Shown: piece by piece, positions 30,982 through 41,784 of the stretch
How positions within the stretch are numbered: position 1 is the stretch's first letter
Layout: every line of letters starts with the position of its first letter
Source: Malachius bipustulatus
Lineage: Eukaryota; Arthropoda; Insecta; Coleoptera; Melyridae
Reading direction: 5' to 3'
Length of the DNA stretch: 64,000 nucleotides
Assembly: GCA_910589415.1 (NCBI GenBank)
Contig: OU342636.1
Location: 8,724,437 to 8,788,436 of the forward strand
Notes under the pieces: model-generated
What the model was told of the DNA's origin: nothing
The model's input: only the letters and a program-made list of their open reading frames with translations
Databases searched by the model: none
Made by a program: the position numbers and the translations under genes

Positions 30982-31953
30982 AGACACGCTAGTTTCAATA
31001 TTTTATTTTATTGTCTAATTTCAAATTGTTTAAACATGTGACCTCCATACCACTATTTTATAAATTGGAATTTTCAGTGAACCAATCCCCACCTTAGAGA
31101 CATGCTTGATTTAAATTTCCATTGTCATTTGCATTATTCAAATTAACCTAACCGTTTGTTACTTTTTGAGAAACTTATTCTTGAATTTTAGGTAATTATT
31201 ATTTATTGAAATCTTGAACCAGCACATGCCTTTTGATTATTATTATTATTATTGTTATTATGATCAAGCACATTTTTTCTACAAGCAATTTATTTTACCA
31301 TGGTCACATTTTCTTTGTATTTTAAACTCTTTTCTGCTCTCAACAATTTTATTTACATTTTATTTATGAAACTATTTAAACGATCACACTGTATAATTTT
31401 ATTATGTCTTTGATTGCATTTTACTGGTGAATTTTTAACTTCTTTGTCATTTTCGTCAAACTTAATTGTCATTGTGAGGTTTTGATCATTAATCATTTTA
31501 TTCAAATTGAAATTTTATTGTTTGGAATGCGAGCGACACACTTTACAGATGAATTTGATTTCTTTTCTAAATTGTTATCGAGGACTGTCTTTTTACGGAT
31601 CGATAACGCCTCTGCTATATAATATGTTTGACCTCATTTTGTATTTCATATTTCCTGGACTCTAAACTATTTATTTATTATTTGATACTACTGATTTACT
31701 TGCTCTGACCTATATTTATTTATTTATTGCTACTGATTTACTTGCCCGATCTATTTATTTACTTGCTACCATTGATTTACTCGCCTGATCTATTTATGTG
31801 TTTTTTTATTTGCATTTTTGTGTGTCTTGTTTCTTTTTCAGGAGGTATGAGTCCTTGAAATAGAAAGATAAAATGTGGTCTTCCTGAATATAACAGATTT
31901 GTTTATCAATGTCAATTTAGCACCAAAACGGTGGCGATGTTATGTGTTGTGTC
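30982..31953. other. Intergenic sequence with a short tandem array
   Basis: No gene. Between about 31668 and 31798 the phrase CTGATTTACTTGC plus CTATTTATTTATT repeats three to four times with a period of some 43 bases. An AATTTATTATTATTATTATTG microsatellite lies near 31235. Confidence 0.5.
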
Positions 31954-32722
31954 CAGAGCTGGCCATGTACTCGAGTACTTTACTCGTATTTTTGTTACGA
32001 GTAAAAAAACTACTCGTAATTTTTTACTCACAAGTACTTTCCATCCAAAATACTTACTACTCGTATGGATAAGTACAATTATTACAACTACTCGAGAAAT
32101 TTTACTCGTCAAATACGGATATTTTTACGGATAATAATGACGTCATGCCGTCAGCAGGGAACCGATCTGAAAACGAGTCACAGTCCTGCGCAATTGCACT
32201 GTCACTAGTAATGCCAGTGTCACTATTCAAATTCATTTCAGTCAGTCCTCTTTATCTCTCTCAATCTCAATCAATCACTATTCGCTACTGCTACTAGTAA
32301 CTTCAATTCAAAAGTATCAAAAACAATTTATTCATTATTGATAAAAAATAAAACTAATTAAGACTCTTTTACGTCTTTGAATTTGAATAACGTTAAAGTA
32401 GTAGTCGATTCAAAGTAACGTAATTATTGTTTCAGGTTTCAGGCAGGTTAGCAAGCCTGACGTCATAGGCTGGTTGCGCCTTGACCACTGACATGACATG
32501 AGATGAGTAACATGCCTTGTTTATTGGTATCATGATCGATCATGCGCACGACTCGAATAAAACTACTCGTACTTGTTACTCGTGGTTTCACGAGTATTAC
32601 TCGTACTCGTCCACCTGTTTGTGCCAAAGTACTTACGAGTAAATACTTTACGAGTACATTTTCCAAGTACTCGTACTCGAATTATTTACGAGTACTCTTT
32701 TCAGTACTCGTGCCCAGCTCTG
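31954..32722. mobile_element. hAT-type nonautonomous element, CAGAGCTGG ends, GTTGTGTC duplication
   Basis: Starts CAGAGCTGGCCATGTACTCG and ends with the complement of CAGAGCTGGGCACGAGTAC. It is flanked on both sides by GTTGTGTC (31946-31953 and 32723-32730), an exact 8-bp target duplication as hAT elements make. The terminal 150-200 bases are packed with ACTCGTA/TACGAGT units in both orientations, probably transposase-binding sites. The centre is unique sequence without an ORF of note. Confidence 0.9.
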
Positions 32723-32909
32723 GTTGTGTCTCTTGTATTTTATGTTTTGTCATGGTGTATTTTTATGTAAAATCCTAAATAAACGGCGATATGATTTTGT
32801 ATGTTTGACTCACGAATCGCAACGTTAGACAACGACGCTTCAATCTGTTGTATAGGTTATGTCTCATTTTAACGTTGGATGTCCTTTGGAATCGATTTTA
32901 TTTATTTGG

Positions 32910-33082
32910 TATTAGTCCACGGAGGTGTTGAGAAAGTCGATTAGGCTTCTCGCATCAACAAGGTCTAAATTTATGTGTGTTTTATTACGTCTTTTCTATT
33001 AGTCCCCGGAGGTGTTTGAGAAAGTCGATGAGGCTTCCGCATCAAAGGGTCTAAATTTATGTGTGTTTTGTTATGTCTTTTC
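32910..33082 (+). repeat. Tandem duplication, two units of about 87 bp
   Basis: Unit 1 at 32910-32996 and unit 2 at 32997-33082 both run from TATTAGTCC-CGGAGGTG through GAGAAAGTCGAT and GGTCTAAATTTATGTGTG to CTTTTC, with scattered differences. Function unknown. Probably part of an old LTR. Confidence 0.75.
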
Positions 33083-34149
33083 TTTACAGGTACTAAACGG
33101 TTCGCAAAGACTAACGTTAAAATGATAGGTTACCATAATACAAGAGATTTAGTTCTCACCCCTCAACGCCCAAGCGAATGCTTGATTCTAACATGTCGTC
33201 GTTTCATTGTATGTGTTTCGTTGTGTGTTTTTCTTGTATGTTTTTGTATTTTATTTCTTGGCACTTTGCAAGTCCGAGGTCGGTTCTTTTTACTGGGTTT
33301 TCTTTTTTTCCTCGTGACTATAAACTTTCTTAGGAGGAAAACCCTTTTCGGGATCACTAGGGTAAACAGACTAAACATTCAAATCAATTCAAAAATCAAT
33401 AAATCAATTCATTTCAAAGGGGAAACTCTGTCTTTTAAATTAAATCTCCTATCTCTCAACAAAAGACTCTCTCAAAGTATTTTCGTAGCGTTTGCTACGA
33501 ACGAACCAAAATAAGGTTACTACGAACACGACGGATGGTCCAAAACAGGTGAAAAGCTAGACGATCACGAGCCAAAAGGTAAAACACGAGCCCAGGTAAA
33601 ACTACAAACACAGGTAAAACACGAGCCCAGGTAAATCATGAGCCAAAGGTAAACGACGACCACAAACGGTAAGTAAGTGATGTGGTCATTTATTTGAAAT
33701 CAGGGAGGGAGAACTTTAAATTCAAATCAAACCTTCAGGGCGGGAAATCCAAACAGTCATTCATGACAGACAAGTTCACATTTCAAACGTCAAAGGGGTT
33801 CTTCTTTTTCAAAACCATTCAGTCTGGGGGCCACATTACTGACTTGACTGCGCATGACGCAGCACCTCCATTTTGAGAGTCCAGATAGTTTACATCACCA
33901 TTCTTTACCGTCAACAAGTATTCAGGATTTTAGGCATGTTACACTACAGAATTGGTGCCTTGACCAGGACGTAAAAGGCGACCCATGTTACACTACAATA
34001 CCTAATTTTTATTGTTATCTATTTTAATTTCGGTGAACTGGAGCTCAGAATATTCCTGAGTTTCGATTTCTGCCAACCATTGTAATCTAATTGTGTGTGG
34101 TAGTGTGGTAGTGGGATTCCATTAAAATTAATAATAATAAAAAAGTAAC
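33083..34149 (+). other. LTR-element debris; open frame of doubtful meaning
   Basis: An open frame covers 33059-33514 (151 codons) with a hydrophobic middle, but no domain or conserved pattern is seen. I do not call it a gene. At 33541-33670 short units GAGCCCAGGTAAAAC repeat imperfectly. At 33937-33948 and again at 33986-33997 stands TGTTACACTACA. The first is followed by GAATTGGTGCCTTGACCAGG, which looks like an LTR end plus primer-binding site of a BEL or Gypsy element, and the second could be the other LTR's end after internal deletion. Confidence 0.35.
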
Positions 34150-34374
34150 AAAACTATTCATTCAATTGCTCTTAATTATTGTAAATGTATTATTGATCAG
34201 TTTAATTTTGCTGTCCTTTTTTTTCATAGCTTTTCATAGCTTTTTGTTATAGTTTGTTGTTAAGCGTGTAATTCTGTATGAAGAATGAGTTTGTTTTCTT
34301 CTTTTTTCTTTTTGTCAAATGTATTTTATATTTTGTTTCCTGTAATTGGGCTCTTTGTCTGTTGGAAACAATAA

Positions 34375-34410
<36 letters not shown>

Positions 34411-34415
34411 ATTTG
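34150..34415 (+). repeat. Solo 3'UTR of a non-LTR element with (TTA)n tail
   Basis: Runs from AATTGCTCTTAATTATTGTA through GGGCTCTTTGTCTGTTGGAA to a run of TTATT units. It is the inverted, closely similar copy of 35456-35720, the 3'UTR of the RT gene on the other strand. It has no coding part, so it is a severely 5'-truncated copy of the same family. Confidence 0.8.
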
Positions 34416-35180
34416 TTATAAAAAATCAAAACAAACATAGAACATAACATATTGCTTTTCCAATTGCCATTGTTTCCATTCTTTACCTATTCTTTACGTA
34501 TTGTTTACGTATTCTTTACATTCTTTAGGCGTAAAGGCACATCACTGGAGGAACCACACGGATGACCACGCCACGATACACATATACACGCACGGTATGC
34601 CGATTGCTTTTACTAATTTTGGTCACTACTGCGCAATGACGTCATGTGTGGTTCCGATTTCGACTTAAAGCATTAACATCGCATTAAAATCGCAACATTA
34701 AAATTTTAATGTTATTGACGATTTTTGATTTCCATGATTTTTTTTGTACCAAACAACATAAAAACAATATGGCGGCTATAAGAAAAACAATAAGTCTATT
34801 GGCATACCGTTGCTGCGTTCGGGTATTAGGTCCGTAGTTAGAACAGAACAGCAGAGGAGTGAGAACTTTGCGGGTACGCCCGCAGTACATCGAACAGTTT
34901 TAACCCGAACGCTCGATAGCTGTCAACAGTAGTGTCAACTGTCCAATCGTCTAGTTGCAAGGTTATGACGATTTTTTTAAATTTAAGTTATACATGCTCA
35001 CGCTCAGAACAATCGTTTATCCAGTTTATTGTTTATTTTTGTTAAGTAGTATAATAGCATTCACTTTTCAACTTATAATATTGATTGATAAATAGTATTG
35101 ATCTTTGTATTCATTAAATTAAAATTTAAAATATCAAGACCAAGTTAGACAACAAAATAAACTATACCTATAAACATAAC
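34416..35180. other. Spacer between inverted 3'UTR copies
   Basis: No gene. Contains imperfect ATTCTTTACGTATTGTTTACG repeats near 34480-34530, a TGACGTCATGTGTGGTTCC string (34638), and a short TTAAAATTTTAATG palindrome near 34699. Confidence 0.35.
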
Positions 35181-35453
35181 CATTTCATTTCATTTCATTT
35201 CATTTGATTTATTGCCCAACAGATACAAAATCCAAATTACGGACAAATTCTATAATCTAAGTAATAACAACAATCAATTTACAGTATCAATAGAAAAATA
35301 AAATTAAAATCATTATTGCATAGTTACAAATAAATACCCAAAATATAGCCTAAGTAACAAAAATGTAAATTCAATTAAAATAAACACAATCATCATACAT
35401 CATCATACAGTAAAGAAACCACTCATTCTATCCACGGAAAGCTCTCAGCTGTG

Positions 35454-35455
<2 letters not shown>
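35181..35455 (-). repeat. 3'UTR fragment of a second non-LTR family with (GAAAT)n tail
   Basis: Starts on the plus strand with four to five ATTTC units and TTTGATTTATTGCCCAACAG, which parallels the TTTATTGTTTCCAACAG wording of the neighbouring family. Read on minus it is a 3'UTR ending in GAAAT repeats. No coding part. Confidence 0.55.
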
Positions 35456-35491
<36 letters not shown>

Positions 35492-38300
35492 TTATTGTTT
35501 CCAACAGACAAAGAGCCCAATTACATGAAACAAAATATAAAATACATTTGACAAAAAGAAAAAAGAAGAAAACAAACCCATTCTTCATACAGAATTACAC
35601 AATTAAATTATAACTAAAAACTATGAAAAGCTATGAAATAAAAAACATAACAAAATTAAACTGATCAATAATACATTTACAACAATTAAGAGCAATTGAA
35701 TGAATATAGCTAAGTGATAATCTAATAATCAAGAACAGTCAATTAATAATTAAGTAAACAATTAAATTAATAATTAAGAATAGTATATGCTACTAATTAA
35801 TTTACAGGCAGAAAGTCGCTAATACCGACAACTACCAGACCATCTCTCAACAACAAGGCGACGCATAATGCTGAAACTGTCATGGTTCAAGTCGCAACAA
35901 TCACTAATACTATTAAAATAAGCACACATCAGGTAGAGTGGCGACCTAGTCAGAGCACCACTTTTTCCAGAGGGAGTGTAAAAAGTTATTGAGTAACGTG
36001 AATTTAAACGGGGAACCAAGAACGGCAATTTACCAAGCAAAAACTCGCAGTCTATTCCACCATTTACCAGTTTAAAAAGGAAACGAGTTACAACAATTAT
36101 ACGCCTCATTTCCAGCGATAAAACTCCAAACCTATTGAGAAGGAGAGTGTGTTCAAATCCTCGTTGGGGATAGACACCTTCAACTCGGAAGAATAAGAAC
36201 TTCAGAAATTTTCGCTGAACATTTTCCAGGGCATGAATATGGGCTTGGGGAACAGGAAACCAGATAAGACACGCATACTCAAGTCTAGATCTAACCAGAG
36301 TGTAAAAAAGCGTTAACAATGCACCAACATTTGTGAACTCTTTACAGTTCCTATAAATGAAGCCGAATGCTTTAAGGGCGCGGCTAACAATATCAGAGAT
36401 GTGAGTGGCAAAGTTAAAGCTGCAATCAAAAAGAACACCCAGGTCCCGGATAGAATCCTCTCTCGCCAGCTGTATATCACCGATGGTGTAACCAAAATAC
36501 CCGGTAGATCTTCTACGAGAGTAGGTAATAACACTGCACTTGGAGGTATTCAGGGAGAGCCTGTTCAGTTCACACCACTCCATTACACGGTCAACATTAT
36601 TCTGCAAAAGAGAACAGTCAGAGATGGACCTAACATTTACGAATAGTTTCAAGTCATCAGCGTAAAGCAAGTTATTACATGATATGACGTTGGTGATGTC
36701 ATTGATGAAAAGTAAGAATAATAGCGGGCCCAAGTTAGAGCCCTGTGGCACTCCTGAGGTGGGTGTAAAAGATTCTGAAATGAAGTTATTGTAGGTGACG
36801 TATTGCTTTCTGTCAAAGAGGTAAGATTTAAGCAAGTCTATCATGGGCTGGGTAAAACCAAACAAATAAAGCTTTTTCAAGAGAACGAAGTGATCCATTT
36901 GATCAAAAGCCTTCCGGAAGTCAGTATATATCACATCGACCTGACCTCCATCATCAATCACCTCAGATACAAACTGCGAAAAACAGGCCAGATTAGTGAC
37001 TGTTGATCGATGGGGAACAAAACCATGCTGATTCGGAGACAGATGATGTTTCACGACAGAGAATATACGTTCAAAGACGCAGGATTCAAAAACTTTTGCG
37101 AAATTGCACAAAATTGAGATGGGTCTGTAATTTCGAACGTCACAGGGGTCACCCTTTTTTAATACGGGTGTAATGCGAGCCTGCTTCCACATGCTGGGAA
37201 AAGTTGATGTTCTTAAAATCAGGTTACAGAGAATATGCAATGGTTGTTGCGTATTCTCTGTGATGCTGATAAGCTCCCGCAAATCATCGCTGGATATGTC
37301 GCAAGCCTGTGGAATAGAGTTAAAATTTCTCATCGACGCATACAGTGGAGATCTGATCATCAAATTCGTTCTGGCAGCTGGCAAATAAAAAGTCATCGAG
37401 CTTCGCGAAGGTAGTCGCGGTACATAAAACGATATAAGAGACATAAGAGAGATACAGTCTACCTGATTATTCACCAATTTATAAAGAAAAATAAGACCGC
37501 TTGTGATCCTTCTGGTATAAAGCGAAAGATAATCAAAAGCTTCAAGAAGAACACTGTAACTGAAATTTTGCGGCGGATATTCACCATGGGTCTTGAAATG
37601 TAACCACTTGAGGAACCGTCTCTGAATCCCCTCAATGAGATGGACATAAACTCTATAATGTGGATTCCATATAATACCGCAATACTCAAGCTTGGAACGG
37701 ACTAATGAATTGAATAGATTTTTTAGGGCTATTATGTTTGAAACAGGTCTACAGTTCCTAATGATAAAGCCCAGCATTCTTAATGAACTCCTTATCACTT
37801 GCAAGATGTGTGGTTTGAAAGATAATCGCCTAGTATCAAAGATCACGCCAAGATCCTTCACTTCAATGACACGAGACAATGGAATTGAGTTGAGTTCATA
37901 ATCAAACATTATCGGCTTAACCTTTCTTGTAAATGTTATGATTTGGCACTTATTGACATTCAGTTCGAGATTATTATCTTTCGACCAATTTACAACCGCG
38001 TCAATTTGTTCCTGAAGAAATTTGCAGTCTTCGTACGTGCTAATGCTCCAGTACAATTTCAGGTCGTCTGCATAGAGTAAACAATTACATTTAAGTGTCG
38101 TCGTTAGATCATTGACAAAAATTAAAAACAACAGAGGACCCAGGTTAGAGCCCTGTGGCACCCCTGAGCCATAAGTGCGTTTATGGGAAGAATGGCCGAG
38201 AAAATGAACATAAAATTGACGGGCCGACAAGTAAGACGCGAAAAACGACACAAGACTATCAGAGAAGTTGAACAACTTTAACTTTGCAGCGTGCCTTGCA
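35456..38300 (-). mobile_element. Chimaeric non-LTR retrotransposon copy, 5'-truncated
   Basis: Minus-strand element ending in a (TTA)n tail at 35456-35492 after a 3'UTR shared with 34150-34415. Its single ORF (35819-38275) contains parts of two reverse transcriptases. The 5' end is truncated near 38280-38300, where the frame meets a stop. The following element begins on the other strand at about 38450. Confidence 0.8.
35819..38275 (-). pseudogene. Fusion ORF with two reverse-transcriptase ends in one frame
   Basis: One 818-codon frame without a stop. Residues 1-345 start inside an RT between motifs A and B (GSGVPQGSNLGPLLFLIF, LLYADDLKLYW) and go on through its C-terminal part (KLEYCGIIWNPHYR, RSPLYASMRNFNSIPQ). 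From about residue 345 a second RT begins in its thumbless N-terminal part (LRTSTFPSMWKQARITP, YRPISILCNFAKVFES, YTDFRKAFDQMDH, SGVPQGSNLGPLLFLLF, LLYADDLKLFV) and runs to the true end. The two halves are related but clearly different, so this is not a simple recent duplication. No ATG opens the frame (the first codon is TTG), and the endonuclease is missing. Probably dead, but the long open frame is striking. Confidence 0.85.
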
Positions 38301-38449
38301 CGCTACGTTTTCTTTTTCAAAATTTTGATTCTCGATTTGGAATATTTTTATAAAGTTCAGAAAAGTTATGATTGACTGTACATTTTTGCTGATGTAGGAG
38401 GCTGTATTAAGCAAAGATCACGAACGAACATCTGGCGGTCGTTAAGAAA

Positions 38450-41400
38450 TTCTTGCTTTTGTTATTGAAATAAGACGTAGATAACATGTCTGGTCGATTT
38501 TCTGTCCCGGTTCTAGGTTTTCAGAGTTTGAAAAGTATATCATCTTATGCGAATTAATTTTCCGCGTCTAATGAGACCACTCTCATCTTGCTGCTCTAGA
38601 TTTTCGATTAGTTATCCAGATAAAACTTAAAATATTATTTCTTTGGTTGAGGGTTAAACAAAAGTGGAATTGACAGAGATGGAGCAGGACGGTTGTCGTG
38701 ATAAAGTTATTAGATTCTTCAGTGGTGTACCTAAAATCGTCACGAAGAAAAAAAACTAGGTTTGCGGGCTGGCTCAAATAACATGAAGGTAAGAAATCTG
38801 TCTGTCTTTTATCAGAACACAAATGGTCTACGTACGAAGGTGCTGTGTAGCTACAACAACTCTCTCAGCTTCGACTACGACGTCTTACTTATAACTGAAT
38901 CTTGGCTACATTCGGGTATATCAAACCATGAAGTTATATGTTCTAATTATAATGTTTATCGGAAAGACAGACTGACTGTAACTCAGGGTGGTGGTGTTCT
39001 AATCGCCATCAAGAAAATGTACAATTCAACTCAGATCAATATCCCTGAATCATCCTGTGAGGAAATCTACGTATCAGTTCTCATTGACAATGATCACATC
39101 ATCATGGGTTCTATCTACCTGTCGCCTAGTGTTCCGGAATTAGCCTATCATGATCATCTTTCTACACTGCAATTCTTAGTTGACAGATACCCACGCGCCT
39201 CCATCTACGCCGCTGGCGACTACAACTTGTCAAGAACTACCTGGCATAAAAGTGAGGAAGACGCCGAGTACGGCATATTTATCTCTACGTCGTCGAGTGA
39301 TACCAGAATATGCGATAGCATAAATCTTTTAAACCTTTATCAATGCAACCTGATTAAAAACGATTTAAATTCAATCTTGGATCTAGTGCTGTGTTCTAAT
39401 AGTACAAGTGTCCGGAAGTCTCCTCTCAGTTTGGTTCCTCCTGACAAATATCACCCTCCTTTGGAATTTGTTATTAGTCTGAGTCATGATAGCGATCTCA
39501 TTCTCCATGGCCAAATTAAATTTAACTATAAAAATGCAAATGAGCCAGCGATAACTGAATTTTTTAATTCCATTGATTGGCAATCCCTTATTGATTCACA
39601 TTCTGATGTAGACGCAAATGTTGATAAATTTTATAGCATTGTAAATCATGCTCTCAACTCATTTGTTCCTAAATTATTTGTCAACAATGGCAATTTTCCA
39701 CACTGGTATTCTGCGGACACTAAGAGATCCATTAAATCTAAAAACAAATTTTATAATAAATACAAAAGGTCACTTAGTGAACTCGACTATGAGATATACA
39801 AAACCAAAAGAACCGAAGCTAAAATAAAAATAAATAACGATTACGTTAAATTCATCTCAAACACAGAACGCAATATTAAAACAAATTCTCGTCTTTTCTG
39901 GCATTATGTCAATGGTAAGCAAAAAAACAGCACAGGTATCCCAAGTTCGGTAGAATTCGATAATAGAAAGTCTGAAAATGGAGTAGATATTTGCAATTTA
40001 TTTGCAGATTATTTTAGGTCCGTCTTTACTGCTGTTAATGCCCCTAATAAGATCACCTTACCTTCATATATCGAAAACACTTTTCAATTAAGCGACATCG
40101 CCTTCACAGAGCTTGATGTCCTTCATGGGCTGAGTAAGCTAAAAGAAAATTATAATCCCGGTCCAGATGGAATCTCAGCTTTCTTTTTGAAACTTTTCAA
40201 ATCCTCATTAGCCTTGCCTATCTCTCTTATTTATAATCACTCATTGTGCAAGGGCTATTTTCCAAAAAAGTGGAAAATGTCATTTGTTTTTCCTTTATTT
40301 AAATCTGGTGATAAAAATAAGGTTGTAAATTATAGACCTATATGTATGGTAAGTGCTATAGCAAAGGTCTTTGATTCTCTGGTTTCGGATGTAATATTCA
40401 ATGTTTTTAGGAACCATATTGCTGACCAACAACATGGTTTTTATCGCGGACGCAGCGTGGAAACAAATCTATTGTGCTATACCTCCTATATTTATAATGC
40501 TATAGAGTCTGGGCTACAGGTCGACTCTGTTTACACAGATTTTAGTAAAGCCTTCGATAAAGTGGACCTGTCTTTGCTCACTGAGAAACTCTTCCATTGC
40601 GGCATTTCGGGCAATCTGCTATCGTGGCTAGAAACCTTCTTACATGGTAGAACCCAGGTGGTGAAAATTGGAAGCTATGTTTCGTACGAAATATCGGTAA
40701 CGTCGGGTGTACCACAGGGGAGTCACTGCGGTCCACTATTGTTCTCCTTATTCATAAATGACATAACAGCTGTCTTTAAATACTCTAAATCCCTACTATT
40801 TGCAGATGATGTGAAAGTGTTCGCGGTTGTCAATGATCTGTCAGATTCTTTGAAGCTGCAAAGCGACTTGGACAGATTGAATGAATGGTGCATAGCTAAT
40901 AAACTCTTCTTGAACAGAGATAAATGTTGCGTGATATCATTCTCCAGGAAAATTTCGCCACTTGTGTTTTCATATTATACGGATGGCCAACTTTTACAAC
41001 GCGAATACAAGGTTAGAGACCTGGGAATGATTCTTGATTCTAAATTATGCTTCGAGGCACATATTTCCTCAATTATTGGCCGATGCTACAGGTTGGTAGG
41101 TTTTATTAAGCGCCAAGCAAGAGATTTCAAGGACATTTCATCTATAAAAATTTTGTACTTCTCTTTGGTCAGATCAATCTTGGAATTCGGCTCTCTTGTT
41201 TGGAACCCCAACTACAACTGTCACATTGATCGTTTGGAACGGGTACAACGAAAAATGATCAATTATCTTTTGTTCAAATCCAATATTGACAAATCCTTAT
41301 ATACCTACCCAGAAAGGCTCCAGCTCGTTCACTGCCAGTCGCTGCAAGCTAGACGTTCTGGTCGATATGTAATTTTTATCTACAAGCTCTTCAATGGTCT

Positions 41401-41771
41401 TCTTAGCTGTCCGGAATTATTAGCGCAAATTGCTATTCGAACTCCTATATACCCCACAAGATCAGCTGCCCTATTTGCTCCACCACCACACAAAACTAAT
41501 TATGGCCTATTCTCTCCAATAACAGATATGATCAACCATACTAACGACTTTATGACTCGCTATCCTGGCTTGGACATATTTTTCAGCTCCTTAAGGGCAC
41601 TGAAAGCTTTCCTTAGCAATCAATGATAAGATGCTCGATTTGTCAATAAGTAAGAAAAGTTAATTGTTAGTTAATTTCAATATAAGTGTTGTGTAACTGT
41701 AAATACATTATTTGGGCTTGCCCGTAAATGTAAATACTTGAATAAATAAAAAAAAAAATAAAAAAGGAAGA
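38450..41771 (+). mobile_element. Young non-LTR retrotransposon copy with 13-bp target duplication
   Basis: GGTCGTTAAGAAA stands at 38437-38449 and again at 41772-41784, immediately after an A-rich tail (AATAAATAAAAAAAAAAATA). Between them lie a leader of about 330 bases, one intact ORF and a short 3'UTR. No ORF1 is present, so the copy is either 5'-truncated or of a one-ORF family. The exact duplication and the open ORF point to recent insertion. Confidence 0.85.
38783..41626 (+). CDS. Endonuclease/reverse transcriptase (ORF2) of a CR1/Jockey-group element, intact
   Basis: About 947 residues from the first ATG (the frame is open slightly further upstream). The apurinic-type endonuclease covers residues 5-225 with FYQNTNGLRTK, LLITESWLHSG (catalytic Glu), SIYLSPS, AAGDYNLSRTTW and DLVLCSN; the usual SDH end is YHPPLEF here. 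The reverse transcriptase covers about 440-740 with NPGPDGISAFFLK, NYRPICMVSAIAKVFDSL, QHGFYRGRSVETN, VYTDFSKAFDKVD (first Asp), TSGVPQGSHCGPLLFS and LLFADDVKVF (catalytic DD). A C-terminal region with FGSLVWNPNYNCHIDRLERV follows. No frame breaks are seen. It would nick DNA and prime reverse transcription of its own RNA at the target. Confidence 0.93.
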   Translation: MKVRNLSVFYQNTNGLRTKVLCSYNNSLSFDYDVLLITESWLHSGISNHEVICSNYNVYRKDRLTVTQGGGVLIAIKKMYNSTQINIPESSCEEIYVSVLIDNDHIIMGSIYLSPSVPELAYHDHLSTLQFLVDRYPRASIYAAGDYNLSRTTWHKSEEDAEYGIFISTSSSDTRICDSINLLNLYQCNLIKNDLNSILDLVLCSNSTSVRKSPLSLVPPDKYHPPLEFVISLSHDSDLILHGQIKFNYKNANEPAITEFFNSIDWQSLIDSHSDVDANVDKFYSIVNHALNSFVPKLFVNNGNFPHWYSADTKRSIKSKNKFYNKYKRSLSELDYEIYKTKRTEAKIKINNDYVKFISNTERNIKTNSRLFWHYVNGKQKNSTGIPSSVEFDNRKSENGVDICNLFADYFRSVFTAVNAPNKITLPSYIENTFQLSDIAFTELDVLHGLSKLKENYNPGPDGISAFFLKLFKSSLALPISLIYNHSLCKGYFPKKWKMSFVFPLFKSGDKNKVVNYRPICMVSAIAKVFDSLVSDVIFNVFRNHIADQQHGFYRGRSVETNLLCYTSYIYNAIESGLQVDSVYTDFSKAFDKVDLSLLTEKLFHCGISGNLLSWLETFLHGRTQVVKIGSYVSYEISVTSGVPQGSHCGPLLFSLFINDITAVFKYSKSLLFADDVKVFAVVNDLSDSLKLQSDLDRLNEWCIANKLFLNRDKCCVISFSRKISPLVFSYYTDGQLLQREYKVRDLGMILDSKLCFEAHISSIIGRCYRLVGFIKRQARDFKDISSIKILYFSLVRSILEFGSLVWNPNYNCHIDRLERVQRKMINYLLFKSNIDKSLYTYPERLQLVHCQSLQARRSGRYVIFIYKLFNGLLSCPELLAQIAIRTPIYPTRSAALFAPPPHKTNYGLFSPITDMINHTNDFMTRYPGLDIFFSSLRALKAFLSNQ

Positions 41772-41784
41772 GGTCGTTAAGAAA

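Noticed and set aside
31668..31798. CRISPR array
   Set aside because: Period is about 43 bases without separate repeats and spacers, in an insect genome; a simple tandem repeat.
33059..33514. 151-codon hydrophobic protein
   Set aside because: It starts inside a tandem duplication, shows no domain, and lies in LTR-like debris.
35456..35492. CRISPR-like or satellite array
   Set aside because: It is a simple AAT microsatellite forming the tail of a non-LTR element.
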